64,000 bases of DNA from Magnetococcus sp. PR-3. Its GTDB lineage: Bacteria; Pseudomonadota; Magnetococcia; Magnetococcales; Magnetococcaceae. Below, piece after piece: positions 1 through 9,078 of the stretch; positions within the stretch are counted from its first letter, which is position 1, and the number at the start of each line of letters is the position of its first letter. The stretch lies in contig NZ_JBAHUQ010000009.1 of NCBI RefSeq assembly GCF_036689865.1, forward strand, positions 62,001 through 126,000. The letters run 5' to 3'. The notes beneath the pieces were generated by a model. It ran no database searches, was not told where the DNA came from, and saw only the letters and a list, made by a program, of their open reading frames with translations. Position numbers and translations under genes: made by a program.

Positions 1-128
1 AGGCGGGCTTCAACCTGCTGCTCATGTTGTGGTTGCCAATAGATCAGCAGGTAGGCGCTAAAGCTGATCACAAACAACAGCACCACCAGGGCCATACGCA
101 AACGTAAGGATAGAAAGGGTTTTGTCAT
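1..128 (-). CDS. N-terminus of a membrane-anchored protein, probably a sensor (partial)
   Basis: Only the first 42 codons are inside the window; the rest lies beyond base 1. The start is the ATG at 128-126, directly abutting the TAA of the upstream periplasmic binding protein, so the two are almost certainly co-transcribed. After a short basic stretch (MTKPFLSLRLRM) comes a hydrophobic helix of about 20 residues and then a charged, Q/E-rich stretch. That is the usual N-terminus of a sensor kinase, diguanylate cyclase or chemoreceptor. Pairing with a PhnD-like binding protein suggests a sensor taking its ligand from that protein. The class of the output domain cannot be seen here. Confidence 0.6.
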   Translation of the reverse strand, partial: MTKPFLSLRLRMALVVLLFVISFSAYLLIYWQPQHEQQVEAR

Positions 129-986
129 TTATTGTGCTGCCACATAATAATGCTCCAACTGCCAATCGTTCAAAACAGCATAATCTTTTTGAGCGGCTAC
201 GCCCATACGCTTCATCGGAATATTGGCCAACATTGCTTGGCCTTTTTTGCTCTGCCCCAGTTTTAAAAAAGCCTGCTGTATCTGCTGACGCACCTTAGGG
301 GAAATGCGCTTATGGGCGGTGATGGGATGAGGGGGCATTTTACGGGTGGTATAAAACACCTTTAACCGAGACTTCACCGCGGGCTTTTGACGTTTTAATG
401 TACCCAGCACACCCCCACCCGCGACCGCCTGCCCCAAGGCCACATGTAAATAGACCGAAGAGTGCGTTTTGACATAAAGCGGTTCAACCGTTAACCCATG
501 CTGCTCGGCCAGTTCATAGCGCATTAACAGGGAAGCCCCCAGGGCATTGGGGGAAGGAAAGGCGATGGTCTGCCCCTGTAGCTCTTTAATATGGGTGATG
601 GGGCTATCTTTTGCCACCACCAACACACCTGAGAGTTTGCGGCCATGGTCGCGCAGGATCGGCAAATAGCCCTGATGCTTGGCCGCCAACACGGCGTGGT
701 AGGGGTTCATGTAGGCAAAATCAAAATCCCCACGCAAAAAACCCCGTTCAAATTCATTAATATCGGGGGATCCGGTCATATGCAGATGCAACCCGGTCAG
801 CTTCTCCACCTCGGTGAGAATGGGGCGCCAAATGGCCGCCAGCTTACGTGGCTCGAACTGAGGCACCACCCCAAAGCTGTAGATCCGTGTTTGATCATGG
901 GCCCAGCTTGGGGTCGCCCCCCATACCATGAGCGCCATCACCCCTATCATCAGATATCGCATCATACTCTCCAGGCTGCTCGCCAT
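129..986 (-). CDS. PhnD/phosphonate-type periplasmic substrate-binding protein
   Basis: A 285-residue protein with a signal peptide (basic start, hydrophobic core, cleavage probably after PSWA). The mature part has the layout of the PhnD/SsuA/transferrin-like binding protein family: an early beta strand (YSFGVVPQF), FDFAYMNPYHAVLA near residue 90 and a GQTIAFPSPNALGASLL segment that normally contributes to the ligand cleft. Family members bind phosphate, phosphite, phosphonate or other small anions in the periplasm. No ABC permease or ATPase gene is adjacent; the next gene instead encodes a membrane protein that looks like a sensor, so a sensory role is as likely as transport. The ATG at residue 9 is an alternative start. 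The ligand is unknown. Confidence 0.75.
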   Translation of the reverse strand: MASSLESMMRYLMIGVMALMVWGATPSWAHDQTRIYSFGVVPQFEPRKLAAIWRPILTEVEKLTGLHLHMTGSPDINEFERGFLRGDFDFAYMNPYHAVLAAKHQGYLPILRDHGRKLSGVLVVAKDSPITHIKELQGQTIAFPSPNALGASLLMRYELAEQHGLTVEPLYVKTHSSVYLHVALGQAVAGGGVLGTLKRQKPAVKSRLKVFYTTRKMPPHPITAHKRISPKVRQQIQQAFLKLGQSKKGQAMLANIPMKRMGVAAQKDYAVLNDWQLEHYYVAAQ

Positions 987-1072
987 CTCACCTCACGTTT
1001 AGACCCCCCCATGGTAAACAGGTTCATTCACGACGCCTAGCGTTTGTAACCACTTTTTTTACCGACCACCCA

Positions 1073-1104
1073 TAAAAAAAAGAGGGGCCGCAATAGCCCC
1101 TCTC
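1073..1104 (-). terminator. Rho-independent terminator after cysNC
   Basis: On the minus strand a GC-rich 8-bp stem (AGAGGGGC / GCCCCTCT) with a 7-nt loop is followed by a run of T. It lies about 35 bp past the stop of the CysNC gene. Confidence 0.8.
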
Positions 1105-1136
1105 TCTTTATGCCACTCATCCATGCGTGCCAACGG

Positions 1137-3041
1137 TCAGAGCACACCTTGCCGTTGCAAAAAGGCCACCACCTGATTGGCCAGATTCTCCGGGGTTTCA
1201 TCCCCTGCCGCCAAATGCAGGTCGGGGTTATCTGGCGCCTCATAAGGGCTGCTAATGCCGGTAAAGTTGGGGATTTCACCCAAGCGGGCCTTTTTGTACA
1301 GCCCTTTGGGGTCACGCTGCTCACACACTTCCAGAGAGGCATCCACAAACACCTCAAAGAACTCCCCCTCCTCCATCAACTCACGGGCCATGCGCCGCTC
1401 GTTACGGAACGGCGAGATAAAGCTGACACAGACAATCAGCCCCGCCTCGACCATCAGCTTGGAGACCTCGGCAATACGGCGGATGTTCTCCACACGGTCT
1501 TCATCCTTAAAGCCCAGATCCCGGTTTAGACCATGGCGTACATTATCGCCATCCAGGCACATGGTGCGTTGGTTCATGCGGTAGAGCTTCTGCTCCACCA
1601 GGTCAGCCACCGTGGACTTACCCGAACCCGACAAACCGGTAAACCACAACACACAAGGATGCTGGGTGTTGGCCTTGGCCCGGGCATGCTTATCCACCTT
1701 CATGGCGTGCTGGTGAATATTGGCCGCCCGCCGCAGGGCAAAGTCCACCATGCCACAGCCGACGGTGGCGTTGGTTATACGGTCCACCAACACAAAGCTG
1801 CCCAGCTCGCGGCTCTCTTGATAACGATCAAACGGCAGCGGGTGATCCAACGCCACATTACACACCGCCACATCGTTGAGTGACAGATGCTCCGCAGCCA
1901 TATGCTCGCTGGTATTGATATTAATTTTATGCTTGATCTTGGTAATCTGCGCCCGCACCGCAGCGGTGCCCATACGCAGCTGGTAGGAACGACCCGGCAG
2001 CAGCTGATCTTCACTCATCCAGATCAGGTGGGCGGCGAACTGATCGGTTACCTCCGGTCGGGACTGCGCCTGGGCGATCACATCCCCACGGGAGACATCC
2101 ACCTCATCCCTCAACACCAAGGTGACCGCCTCTCCATGTCCCGCCTGGGGCAGATCACCATCCATGGTCACAATCCGTTCCACACGACTGCTCACCCCAG
2201 AGGGTAGGATCGCCACATCATCGCCCGCTTTGACCGTCCCCCCCGTTATGGTACCGGAAAACCCCCGAAACTCAGCATTGGGGCGGTTCACCCACTGTAC
2301 CGGCATGCGGAATGGACCTTGATCATTGCTCTGACGCAGATGTACCGACTCCAGATAACTCAACAGCGGGCCACCGGTATACCAGGGCAGCTTAGCCGAA
2401 GGCGTCACCACATTCTCCCCCACCAGGGCAGAGAGGGGTATGGCCTCTACATGCCCAATACCCAACCCCTCCGCAAAGGGTCGGTAGGCTTCAACAATGG
2501 CCTCAAACTTCTCCTGGCTGTAGGCCACCAGATCCATTTTATTCACCGCCAACACCACCGTTTTAATCCCCATTAAAGCGGCGATAAAACTGTGACGGCG
2601 GGTTTGGGTCATCAACCCCTTAGAGGCATCCACCAAAATAACCGCCAGCTCTGCGGTTGATGCGGCGGTGGCCATGTTACGGGTGTACTGCTCGTGCCCT
2701 GGAGAGTCCGCCACAATAAACTTACGCTGATCGGTGGCAAAAAATCGGTAGGCAACATCAATGGTAATGCCCTGCTCACGCTCGGCGGCCAGACCATCGA
2801 CCAACAGCGCCAGATCCAGGTTACCGGAGCCGGTGGTACCAAAACGGCCAGAGTCACTCTCCAGACTACTCAGCTGATCATCAAAGACCCGCTTACTGTC
2901 ATAGAGCAGCCGCCCCAACAGGGTTGATTTACCATCATCCACCGATCCACAGGTGATAAAACGCAGCAGGTCCTTTTGATTTTGCTCATGAACAAAGCGA
3001 TCCAGATCAAACTGCTTAGCTATACTTGCATGGTCACCCAT
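1137..3041 (-). CDS. cysNC: Bifunctional sulfate adenylyltransferase large subunit / adenylylsulfate kinase (CysN-CysC)
   Basis: A 634-residue cytoplasmic fusion enzyme. The N-terminal part is the GTPase CysN: G1 loop GSVDDGKST at residues 32-40, DSPGHEQ at 112-118 and an NKMDL guanine-specificity motif. CysN uses GTP hydrolysis to drive ATP sulfurylation by CysD, making adenylylsulfate (APS). The C-terminal part is APS kinase (CysC) with P-loop GLSGSGKST at 469-477 and FISPFR carrying the serine of the family's active site; it converts APS to PAPS. Its ATG overlaps the TAA of cysD by one base, as expected for a co-translated CysD/CysN complex. PAPS may serve sulfate assimilation or sulfotransferases; no reductase gene is in the window to decide. 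Confidence 0.96.
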   Translation of the reverse strand: MGDHASIAKQFDLDRFVHEQNQKDLLRFITCGSVDDGKSTLLGRLLYDSKRVFDDQLSSLESDSGRFGTTGSGNLDLALLVDGLAAEREQGITIDVAYRFFATDQRKFIVADSPGHEQYTRNMATAASTAELAVILVDASKGLMTQTRRHSFIAALMGIKTVVLAVNKMDLVAYSQEKFEAIVEAYRPFAEGLGIGHVEAIPLSALVGENVVTPSAKLPWYTGGPLLSYLESVHLRQSNDQGPFRMPVQWVNRPNAEFRGFSGTITGGTVKAGDDVAILPSGVSSRVERIVTMDGDLPQAGHGEAVTLVLRDEVDVSRGDVIAQAQSRPEVTDQFAAHLIWMSEDQLLPGRSYQLRMGTAAVRAQITKIKHKININTSEHMAAEHLSLNDVAVCNVALDHPLPFDRYQESRELGSFVLVDRITNATVGCGMVDFALRRAANIHQHAMKVDKHARAKANTQHPCVLWFTGLSGSGKSTVADLVEQKLYRMNQRTMCLDGDNVRHGLNRDLGFKDEDRVENIRRIAEVSKLMVEAGLIVCVSFISPFRNERRMARELMEEGEFFEVFVDASLEVCEQRDPKGLYKKARLGEIPNFTGISSPYEAPDNPDLHLAAGDETPENLANQVVAFLQRQGVL

Positions 3042-3937
3042 TAGAAATACCCCTCCTGCTTTTTCTCTTCCATAGAGGCGCCCCCATCATGATCAATGAC
3101 ACGCCCTTCCCGCTCCGATGTCTTGGCCAACATCATCTCCCCCACCACGCCAGCCAGATCGGTGGTCTCACTCTCAATGGCCCCGGTTAGCGGGTAACAC
3201 CCCAGGGTACGAAAACGTACCGACTTCATCTGCGGTGTCTCACCAGGCTGCAAGGGTATGCGCCCATCATCCACCATCACCAAGGTGCCATCCCGTTCCA
3301 CCACCGGGCGGGACTGGGCAAAATAGAGCGGCACCACCGGGATCTGCTCCTGGTGGATGTATTGCCAAATATCCAGCTCTGTCCAATTGGAGAGCGGAAA
3401 AACGCGGATGCTCTCATCCTTAGCAATGCGGCCGTTATAGAGATTCCACAACTCAGGGCGCTGGTTTTTGGGGTCCCAGCGATGGGTGCGGGTACGGAAG
3501 GAGAAGATCCGCTCTTTGGCCCGGCTCTTCTCTTCATCCCGGCGCGCGCCACCAAAGGCGGCATCAAACCCATATTTATCCAAAGCCTGTTTTAAACTTT
3601 GGGTTTTCATAATATCTGTATAGACCGACGAACCATGGTCAAAGGGGTTAACCCCCTGCGCCACCCCTTCTTGATTGGTGTGGACCAACAGCTCTAACCC
3701 CAGCTTTTTTACGGTTTCATCCCGAAACCGGATCATCTCCTGAAATTTCCAGGTGGTATCCACATGCAGTAGGGGAAACGGTGGTTTGGAGGGATAGAAT
3801 GCCTTCATGGCCAGATGCAACATAACACTGCTGTCTTTGCCGATGGAGTAGAGCATGACCGGCTTTTTAAACTGGGCCGCCACCTCTCGCATAATGTGGA
3901 TACTTTCGGCCTCCAGCCGTTGTAAATGGGTCTTCAT
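3041..3937 (-). CDS. cysD: Sulfate adenylyltransferase small subunit CysD
   Basis: PP-loop ATP pyrophosphatase-family enzyme with SIGKDSSVM as its PP-loop; it adenylylates sulfate to APS with CysN. From the ATG at 3937 the protein is 298 residues and begins [12 protein letters not shown], the normal CysD N-terminus. An in-frame ATG further upstream (3991) would add 18 residues, but 3937 has a good ribosome site (GGAAGAG ending 4 bases before it) and is preferred. It is the first gene of a cysD-cysNC operon. The 560 bp upstream separates it from a divergent gene. Confidence 0.95.
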   Translation of the reverse strand: MKTHLQRLEAESIHIMREVAAQFKKPVMLYSIGKDSSVMLHLAMKAFYPSKPPFPLLHVDTTWKFQEMIRFRDETVKKLGLELLVHTNQEGVAQGVNPFDHGSSVYTDIMKTQSLKQALDKYGFDAAFGGARRDEEKSRAKERIFSFRTRTHRWDPKNQRPELWNLYNGRIAKDESIRVFPLSNWTELDIWQYIHQEQIPVVPLYFAQSRPVVERDGTLVMVDDGRIPLQPGETPQMKSVRFRTLGCYPLTGAIESETTDLAGVVGEMMLAKTSEREGRVIDHDGGASMEEKKQEGYF

Positions 3938-4497
3938 TTCTCTTCCAATATCCTCGTCTTGAACGACCATTGCAGCCAAGCGGCACCCCAAACAGACGGT
4001 TGACTGAACCCCTCTAAAAGAGAGACAGATCCGGCAGGCATTTGTAGATGTTCACGGCCCTATTCCGGTCAGCACACAGGCCTACTTCTGTAAGCAGGAG
4101 CTGCACCAATTTCACCACCACCGTCAAAAAAACCGCTGCGCCACCGATATTCCTGCGGTTACGCAAACATGAAGGGATTTAACCAACCTGTAAGCCGTGG
4201 ATAACATGGGCATAGCGCGGGTGATAACCTGACAATCAAGCTACAGGCTTGTGGTTCATCCTGGCAAATACATTATTTTCTAGGTACATTAAATATTTTA
4301 TATACTAATTTTTCTTGTTTATTATCTTCTGCCTGTCCTGAGCGTTCTCATGGTCATTTATACCCACCCCCATCCCAGTGAGGGTGGACGGGGGGCATCA
4401 GGTTTGGCAAAATCAACACAATGCGCCCCAGGCATACATACGCAGGGTTGCTGAGACTTATGCCTTCAATCTGCCAGATCTGGAAAACGCTTAACCC
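3938..4497. other. Intergenic region between divergent cysD and fucosyltransferase genes
   Basis: About 560 bp with no credible gene. It must hold the cysD promoter on the minus strand and the promoter of the plus-strand gene. I see an AT-rich segment at about 4265-4330 and a short inverted repeat (CAAGC-tacag-GCTTG) near 4238, but no operator I can assign. Confidence 0.5.
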
Positions 4498-5421
4498 ATG
4501 CAGAAATTTATTATTACCCGCAAACAGACCGGTATTGGCAGCGATCTGGTTTCTGTCATCTGCGCCCTGAACTATGCCATCCAGACTGGACGCCATCTGA
4601 TCATTGACTGGCGACAGTCTATCTATATTCAAGACCCAAGCATCAATCTGTTTTTACAGCTGTTTCATATTCCAAACCAGATTGAGGGTATTCGGGTTTT
4701 TGTGGCGGCCCCGCAGTTTGACGACAGCTCTTTGCCCACCCCTATTTTGCACAGTGACCAGTGGCCGTTTGAAGACTACCACCATGCGATGTTGGAGGGC
4801 ATTGACCGCCCGGAACCGACCCTGCTGATCACCCGCCCCATGCACCATTTGCCTTCAGAAGAGCGGCAGGCCGAGCTGTTTAGGTATATTCAGCCCGCCC
4901 CACGTCTGGCACAAAAAATTCAGCCCTTTCAGACGGCACATTTTAGTCCACGGCCGGTGATTGGGGTGCATATTCGCCACGGTAATGGGGAGCGCCTGGG
5001 ACAAGGTAGGGATGCCCTGATTGAGCTGGGAATTGAGGGGATCTATACACGGATAATGCACACTGTCGCCCGCATCACCGACCAGCCGCACAGCCTGCTG
5101 TTATGTACGGACAGTCTGGATCTTCGGCAGTATGCCCAAGCCCACCATCCCCATTTAATCTATTGGGACTCCCAACTCCTAGCGGATAACCAAGGGCCCA
5201 TCCATAACAAAGCCTTTGATCTGCAAGGGGCCGAAGATGCTGTGATAGAAATGTGGCTACTGGCGGCAACCCAAGGGTTGATCTACAACCCCAGCTGGTT
5301 CTCCCACTACGGGCGCATGGTGGGGCAGTTCATCACCCCCGCCCTTAATATTGATGAACAGAGTAAATATGGCACCAATCAGATCTATTTTGATCGGCTT
5401 TTACAGTCGGATCAGGCGTGA
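4498..5421 (+). CDS. NodZ-like fucosyltransferase family protein
   Basis: A 307-residue protein without signal peptide or membrane segment. Residues around 160 read VIGVHIRHGNGE, closely resembling the donor-binding motif of NodZ and related alpha-1,6-fucosyltransferases (HxR followed by an acidic or polar stretch). An N-terminal TGIGSDLVS segment and a C-terminal TQGLIYNPSWFSHYGR segment fit the two Rossmann-like halves of GT-B enzymes. Such enzymes transfer fucose or a similar sugar from a GDP-sugar to a glycan. The gene stands alone, with no other glycan gene nearby, so the acceptor cannot be guessed. NodZ-like is a motif-based inference. Confidence 0.6.
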   Translation: MQKFIITRKQTGIGSDLVSVICALNYAIQTGRHLIIDWRQSIYIQDPSINLFLQLFHIPNQIEGIRVFVAAPQFDDSSLPTPILHSDQWPFEDYHHAMLEGIDRPEPTLLITRPMHHLPSEERQAELFRYIQPAPRLAQKIQPFQTAHFSPRPVIGVHIRHGNGERLGQGRDALIELGIEGIYTRIMHTVARITDQPHSLLLCTDSLDLRQYAQAHHPHLIYWDSQLLADNQGPIHNKAFDLQGAEDAVIEMWLLAATQGLIYNPSWFSHYGRMVGQFITPALNIDEQSKYGTNQIYFDRLLQSDQA

Positions 5422-5576
5422 TCACCGTTGCCGCGGCCCTGGGGTTACCCTTGTCCTAAGCGCCCCCCAAGGCCGCTGGGCACCCCCCTTATGTTCCCCC
5501 CCAAAAGGGGCACCATCAGCACCATATAGGCGGGTTTACCCCCCTACTTTTTTGTCACCCAACAGGAGTTGTATAG

Positions 5577-5879
5577 ATGTACTATGCCATTGTATCCCAG
5601 GACGTTGAGAACAGCCTGCCCCTTCGCAAAAAAGCCCGCCCTGCCCACATAGAACGTCTAAAAGCTTTGGATGCCGAAGGTCGCCTGATGCTGGCGGGCC
5701 CCCTACCCGCTACCGACACCGAAGATCCCGGTGAAGCTGGTTTTACCGGCTCGTTGGTGGTGGCGCAGTTTGACGCTCTGGCCGATGCCCAAGCCTGGGC
5801 CGATGCCGACCCTTACGTAGATGGCGGTGTTTATGCCCACGTTCAGGTCAAGCCGTTTAAAAAAGTGTTACCGGCGTGA
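5577..5879 (+). CDS. YciI family protein
   Basis: A 100-residue small cytoplasmic protein with the YciI ferredoxin-like fold signature: [13 protein letters not shown] strand, [11 protein letters not shown] helix with the conserved His, then [11 protein letters not shown] and a [18 protein letters not shown]-terminal segment. The family is of uncertain function; some members are putative dehydratases or peroxide-handling enzymes. A good ribosome site (ACAGGAG) lies 8 bases before the ATG. It is followed 71 bp downstream by a DJ-1/PfpI gene on the same strand, and the two may share a transcript. Confidence 0.85.
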   Translation: MYYAIVSQDVENSLPLRKKARPAHIERLKALDAEGRLMLAGPLPATDTEDPGEAGFTGSLVVAQFDALADAQAWADADPYVDGGVYAHVQVKPFKKVLPA

Positions 5880-5950
5880 ACCCATAGGGAGTGGCAGACT
5901 CCTATTCTTTAGGTAGTATTCCGCATAAAACCTGAAGAAGGAGAGAGATC

Positions 5951-6502
5951 ATGGCACCACGCGTTTTGGTTCCCATCGCCCCAGGTAGTGAGGAGATGGA
6001 GGCCATCACCATTGTCGATATTCTACGACGGGCCGAGATTGACTGTACCTTAGCGGGCACCGTTGAAGGAGCCATCACCTGTAGCCGGGGTACGGTGGTG
6101 CTGCCAGACACCACCCTGGAGGCGGTGAAGGATGAGACCTTTGATCTCATCGCCCTACCTGGGGGTCTACCGGGCACTACCAATCTGGATGCAGACCCGC
6201 GCATTCACGCCATGCTCCAGCGTATGGTGGCCATGGGCAAGTTCACCACGGCCATCTGCGCAGCCCCCACTATTTTGGCCAATGCGGGTATTTTGCAGGG
6301 TAAAAAAGCCACCAGCTACCCTGCTTTTTTGGATAAATTGCAAGGGGCTGAGACCGTTCCCACCAATGGTGTGGTCTGTGATGGCAAGGTGATTACGTCG
6401 ACAGGGCCAGGCACATCGCTGGATTTTGCCTTAACCCTGGTTGAGGTACTGGTGGGGCAGGAAAAACGGCAAACCTTGGAACAGTCACTTATGCGACCTT
6501 AA
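5951..6502 (+). CDS. DJ-1/PfpI family protein (YajL/ThiJ-like)
   Basis: A 183-residue protein of the DJ-1 superfamily. GSEEMEAI near residue 13 carries the conserved Glu, and AICAAP near residue 98-103 holds the nucleophile-elbow cysteine; SYPAF and VTSTGPGTSLDFAL match the C-terminal part of YajL. Members protect against electrophile and oxidative damage, with glyoxalase or chaperone-like activity reported for the family. A strong ribosome site (GAAGGAGAG) precedes the ATG. Its last four bases overlap the end of the convergent gene on the other strand. Confidence 0.9.
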   Translation: MAPRVLVPIAPGSEEMEAITIVDILRRAEIDCTLAGTVEGAITCSRGTVVLPDTTLEAVKDETFDLIALPGGLPGTTNLDADPRIHAMLQRMVAMGKFTTAICAAPTILANAGILQGKKATSYPAFLDKLQGAETVPTNGVVCDGKVITSTGPGTSLDFALTLVEVLVGQEKRQTLEQSLMRP

Positions 6503-6999
6503 CCCGGCTTGGAGTCCCACAGCTGTTGGAACAGATGCAACACCGCCTGGGCGATGTTGGGATCTTCACTGGCACGGGGTCCGGCTACGTTAAGCACCCG
6601 CCCAGACCACTGTTGCAAGCACACCTGCACTTGGGCGGCAGCCGTATTGGCAAAAGGGTCTATCAGGATCCAGGGTTTACCATAATGGTCCGCCCGCTGC
6701 TGGGTATACAGGGTGCCGCCAGTGGCTTGGCCCTGGCATAAAATTAAGGTGGCATCACTGTCGCGTACATTCCAGTCGGTACGCTGGGCATAGTCGGCCG
6801 TGGGGGTCTGCTGACCCCCAAAATGTGCAGGAATAACCCCTGCTTCACAACGACGCCCCAAAGGCACCCAGCCACCGATCTCTAAACCCGCTTGCCAAGC
6901 AGCTTGCCAAGCGGCTTGATCCACACCGGTTTGACCACCGGTCACCACTTTTTGCCAATGGTGGGGAACATCTGCTGGATTTTGCAGGTCAGCAACCAC
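6499..6999 (-). CDS. Putative molybdenum carrier family protein (MoCo_carrier, LOG/SLOG-like fold)
   Basis: A 166-residue protein beginning with VTGGQTGVDQAAW, the signature of the putative molybdenum carrier family. It continues with GGWVPLGRRCEAG, YAQRTDWNVRDSDATLIL and GGTLYTQQRADHYGKPW, all in the expected order. The fold is Rossmann-like and related to lysine-decarboxylase-like/SLOG nucleotide-binding proteins; the name comes from an algal homologue and true function is unproven. The start is a GTG with no clear ribosome site, so a somewhat later start is possible. An internal near-duplication (QAAWQAAWQAG) follows the glycine motif. Confidence 0.8.
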   Translation of the reverse strand: MVADLQNPADVPHHWQKVVTGGQTGVDQAAWQAAWQAGLEIGGWVPLGRRCEAGVIPAHFGGQQTPTADYAQRTDWNVRDSDATLILCQGQATGGTLYTQQRADHYGKPWILIDPFANTAAAQVQVCLQQWSGRVLNVAGPRASEDPNIAQAVLHLFQQLWDSKPG

Positions 7000-7048
7000 T
7001 ACAATAATCTCACCCCATATTGGATGGCCCTAGCAAAAGGTAAGCGCT

Positions 7049-7936
7049 ATGTTGACCGATGATGAACTGATTTCAGAGCTGAAACAGCGTTTCGACTCCA
7101 ACAAAAAAGCGCTCTACGATCTTCGCACGGTAACCCGTAAGCTCGAAGAGGTAAACCAAAAGCTGGAGAGCTCAGAACAGCTCAAAAGCCACTTTATCTC
7201 GCACATGAAAAATGAGATCAACAACCCTTTAACGGCAATCCTCGGCATGGCCCAAGCTATGAGCCTGGGCGGTATTGAGGATCCTGATCTGTTGAAAAAT
7301 ATGGGGGTCACCATTTTTCGTGAAGCCTATGATCTGGACTTTCAGCTGCGCAACATCTTTGCCGCCGCTGAGGTAGAGGCTGGAGAGACGGAGCTGGAGC
7401 CCTCCTCGACAGATCTGCACGCTTTAATTCGTGATACCCTGGAAAACTTTGAGCATCTTATCCAGGCCAAAGGGCTACAGGTGACCTTACCCGAAGCGCT
7501 TAACCAGCCCTACCCTTTTACCCTGGATACCACCAAGTTCCGATTGCTCATGAGCAACCTGATCTCCAATGCCATTGAGTTTAATGAAGAGGGCGGCACC
7601 ATTGAACTGACACTGTTTGATGGGGCTGAAGAGGACCCCCTGCTGACCCTCAGCAACAGCGGCCCAACCATCCCAGAAGAGGCCATGCGGGAGATTTTTA
7701 ACCGCTTTACCCAGCTTGATAGCGGCACCACCAAAGCGCACCGGGGCCACGGCTTGGGGCTCTCCATCTGTAAAGCGATGCTGGATCTCATGGGGGGGGA
7801 TATCCGAGTGGAAAACCAGGGGGATACAGGGGTGATCGTTGTGGTCAACCTAATCTCCTTGGAAGGGGGAACAGAGGAAGATGGCTTTGGTATGGAAGGT
7901 GATCTGTTCTTCGATGATCAGATTGAGGCCTTCTAA
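7049..7936 (+). CDS. Histidine-kinase-like protein with altered H-box, coupled to cheD
   Basis: A 295-residue soluble protein: an N-terminal coiled coil (about 1-48), a HisKA-like dimerisation helix and an HATPase domain. In the H-box (residues 49-61, FISHMKNEINNPL) the position of the phosphoacceptor His is Asn55; the nearest His is at 52. The ATP domain keeps the N-box (NLISNAIEFN, 171-180) and G2 loop (GHGLGLSI, 234-241), but the G1 loop reads SNSGPTI, with Asn for the usual Asp. It may be a pseudokinase or a scaffold that binds ATP. Its stop overlaps the cheD start by one base, pointing to a role in chemoreceptor signalling. No response regulator is adjacent. Confidence 0.8.
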   Translation: MLTDDELISELKQRFDSNKKALYDLRTVTRKLEEVNQKLESSEQLKSHFISHMKNEINNPLTAILGMAQAMSLGGIEDPDLLKNMGVTIFREAYDLDFQLRNIFAAAEVEAGETELEPSSTDLHALIRDTLENFEHLIQAKGLQVTLPEALNQPYPFTLDTTKFRLLMSNLISNAIEFNEEGGTIELTLFDGAEEDPLLTLSNSGPTIPEEAMREIFNRFTQLDSGTTKAHRGHGLGLSICKAMLDLMGGDIRVENQGDTGVIVVVNLISLEGGTEEDGFGMEGDLFFDDQIEAF

Positions 7937-8409
7937 TGGCGGCAAACCCCAACATTGGCACCCATTTTTTATTGCCAGGGGCGCTCTATGCCAAAGCGGG
8001 TCACCACCGTATTACCACGGTTTTAGGTTCCTGCGTGGCCATATGCCTATGGGATAAAGTGCGCTGTGAAGGGGGGATGAACCACTATAAACTCCCCCTA
8101 TGGAACGGCGACGGCCTGCCCTCCCCCAAATTTGGCAACATCGCCACCGAAAAACTGCTGGAAAACCTGTTAATCATGGGCAGTGAAAAGCGCAATCTAC
8201 AAGCCAAAGTCTTTGGTGGTGCTGCGGTGCTGAACAATCAGAGTGGTTTGCTTAATGTTGGTGAGCGTAATATTCAGGTTGCCATGGACATGCTACGGCA
8301 ATTTAAAATTCCGGTTCTCGCCCAAGATTTAGGGGGTGAAATGAGCCGTAAGATTGTGATGGATACCGCCACCGGCAGTATTCTGATGAAACGCGCCAAA
8401 AACGCGTAA
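7936..8409 (+). CDS. cheD: Chemoreceptor glutamine deamidase CheD
   Basis: A 157-residue CheD. The catalytic Cys33 sits in VLGSCVAICLWD and His50 in GGMNHYKLP, with Thr27/28 just upstream, reproducing the Cys-His-Thr arrangement of the family; KVFGGAAVL follows. CheD deamidates specific glutamines on methyl-accepting chemotaxis proteins and in some species binds CheC. It is translationally coupled (TAATG overlap) to the preceding kinase-like gene. No cheA, cheW, cheB or cheR is in the window; one chemoreceptor gene lies about 40 kb away. Confidence 0.95.
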   Translation: MAANPNIGTHFLLPGALYAKAGHHRITTVLGSCVAICLWDKVRCEGGMNHYKLPLWNGDGLPSPKFGNIATEKLLENLLIMGSEKRNLQAKVFGGAAVLNNQSGLLNVGERNIQVAMDMLRQFKIPVLAQDLGGEMSRKIVMDTATGSILMKRAKNA

Positions 8410-8446
8410 CCCTCCTCTTTAAGATCCTGTTTGGAGTTGTACTTTA

Positions 8447-9055
8447 ATGGATGCCTTAACCGCCCTTGAGACCCGCCGTTCGGTCAAACATTTTGACCCC
8501 AACCACACCATGCCTGAAGCCGATGAACGTAAGCTGCTGGAGCTAACCAAGCTCTCGCCCACGGCGTTTAACCTACAACATTGGCGTTTTGTGGTGGTCA
8601 AGGACACAGAGATGCGCCAGCAGATACAGGCGCTCTCCTGGAACCAAGCCCAGGTGACGGAAGCCTCTTTATTGGTGGTAATCTGTGCAGACCTTAAGGC
8701 GTGGGAACGCTACCCCGAACACTGTTGGCAACACGCCCCAGAGGATGTTCAACAGATACTGTTAAGCGCCATTGATGGCTTTTACCGGGATAACGATACC
8801 GTACAGCGGGATGAAGCGTTGCGCTCATGCGGCATTGCCGCCCAGAGCTTAATGATCGCCGCCAAAGCCATGGGCTATGACAGCTGCCCCATGGATGGGT
8901 TTGATTTTGAGGCCGTGGCCGAGGTCATCAATCTACCCGACGATCACCTGATCAGCATGTTTGTGGTGGTGGGTAAGGCGGTGGAGGAGGCCCGCCCCCG
9001 TGGTGGCCTACTGGATTATGACGATGTGGTCATTACCGATCGTTTTTATCCATAA
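8447..9055 (+). CDS. Nitroreductase family protein
   Basis: A 202-residue FMN-dependent nitroreductase-fold protein. The N-terminus has ETRRSVKHFDP, whose arginines normally bind the FMN phosphate, followed by LSPTAFNLQHWRFVVV, the usual FMN-binding PS(A)xNxQPW-like segment. GIAAQSLMIAAKAMGYDSCPMDGFD is the conserved central helix and loop, and the C-terminus (VVVGKAVEEARPR) is also typical. Substrates of this family range from nitroaromatics to quinones, so the physiological one is not predictable. It is followed by a strong terminator. Confidence 0.9.
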   Translation: MDALTALETRRSVKHFDPNHTMPEADERKLLELTKLSPTAFNLQHWRFVVVKDTEMRQQIQALSWNQAQVTEASLLVVICADLKAWERYPEHCWQHAPEDVQQILLSAIDGFYRDNDTVQRDEALRSCGIAAQSLMIAAKAMGYDSCPMDGFDFEAVAEVINLPDDHLISMFVVVGKAVEEARPRGGLLDYDDVVITDRFYP

Positions 9056-9078
9056 GACCCCAGAGCCCCTGTATACAG

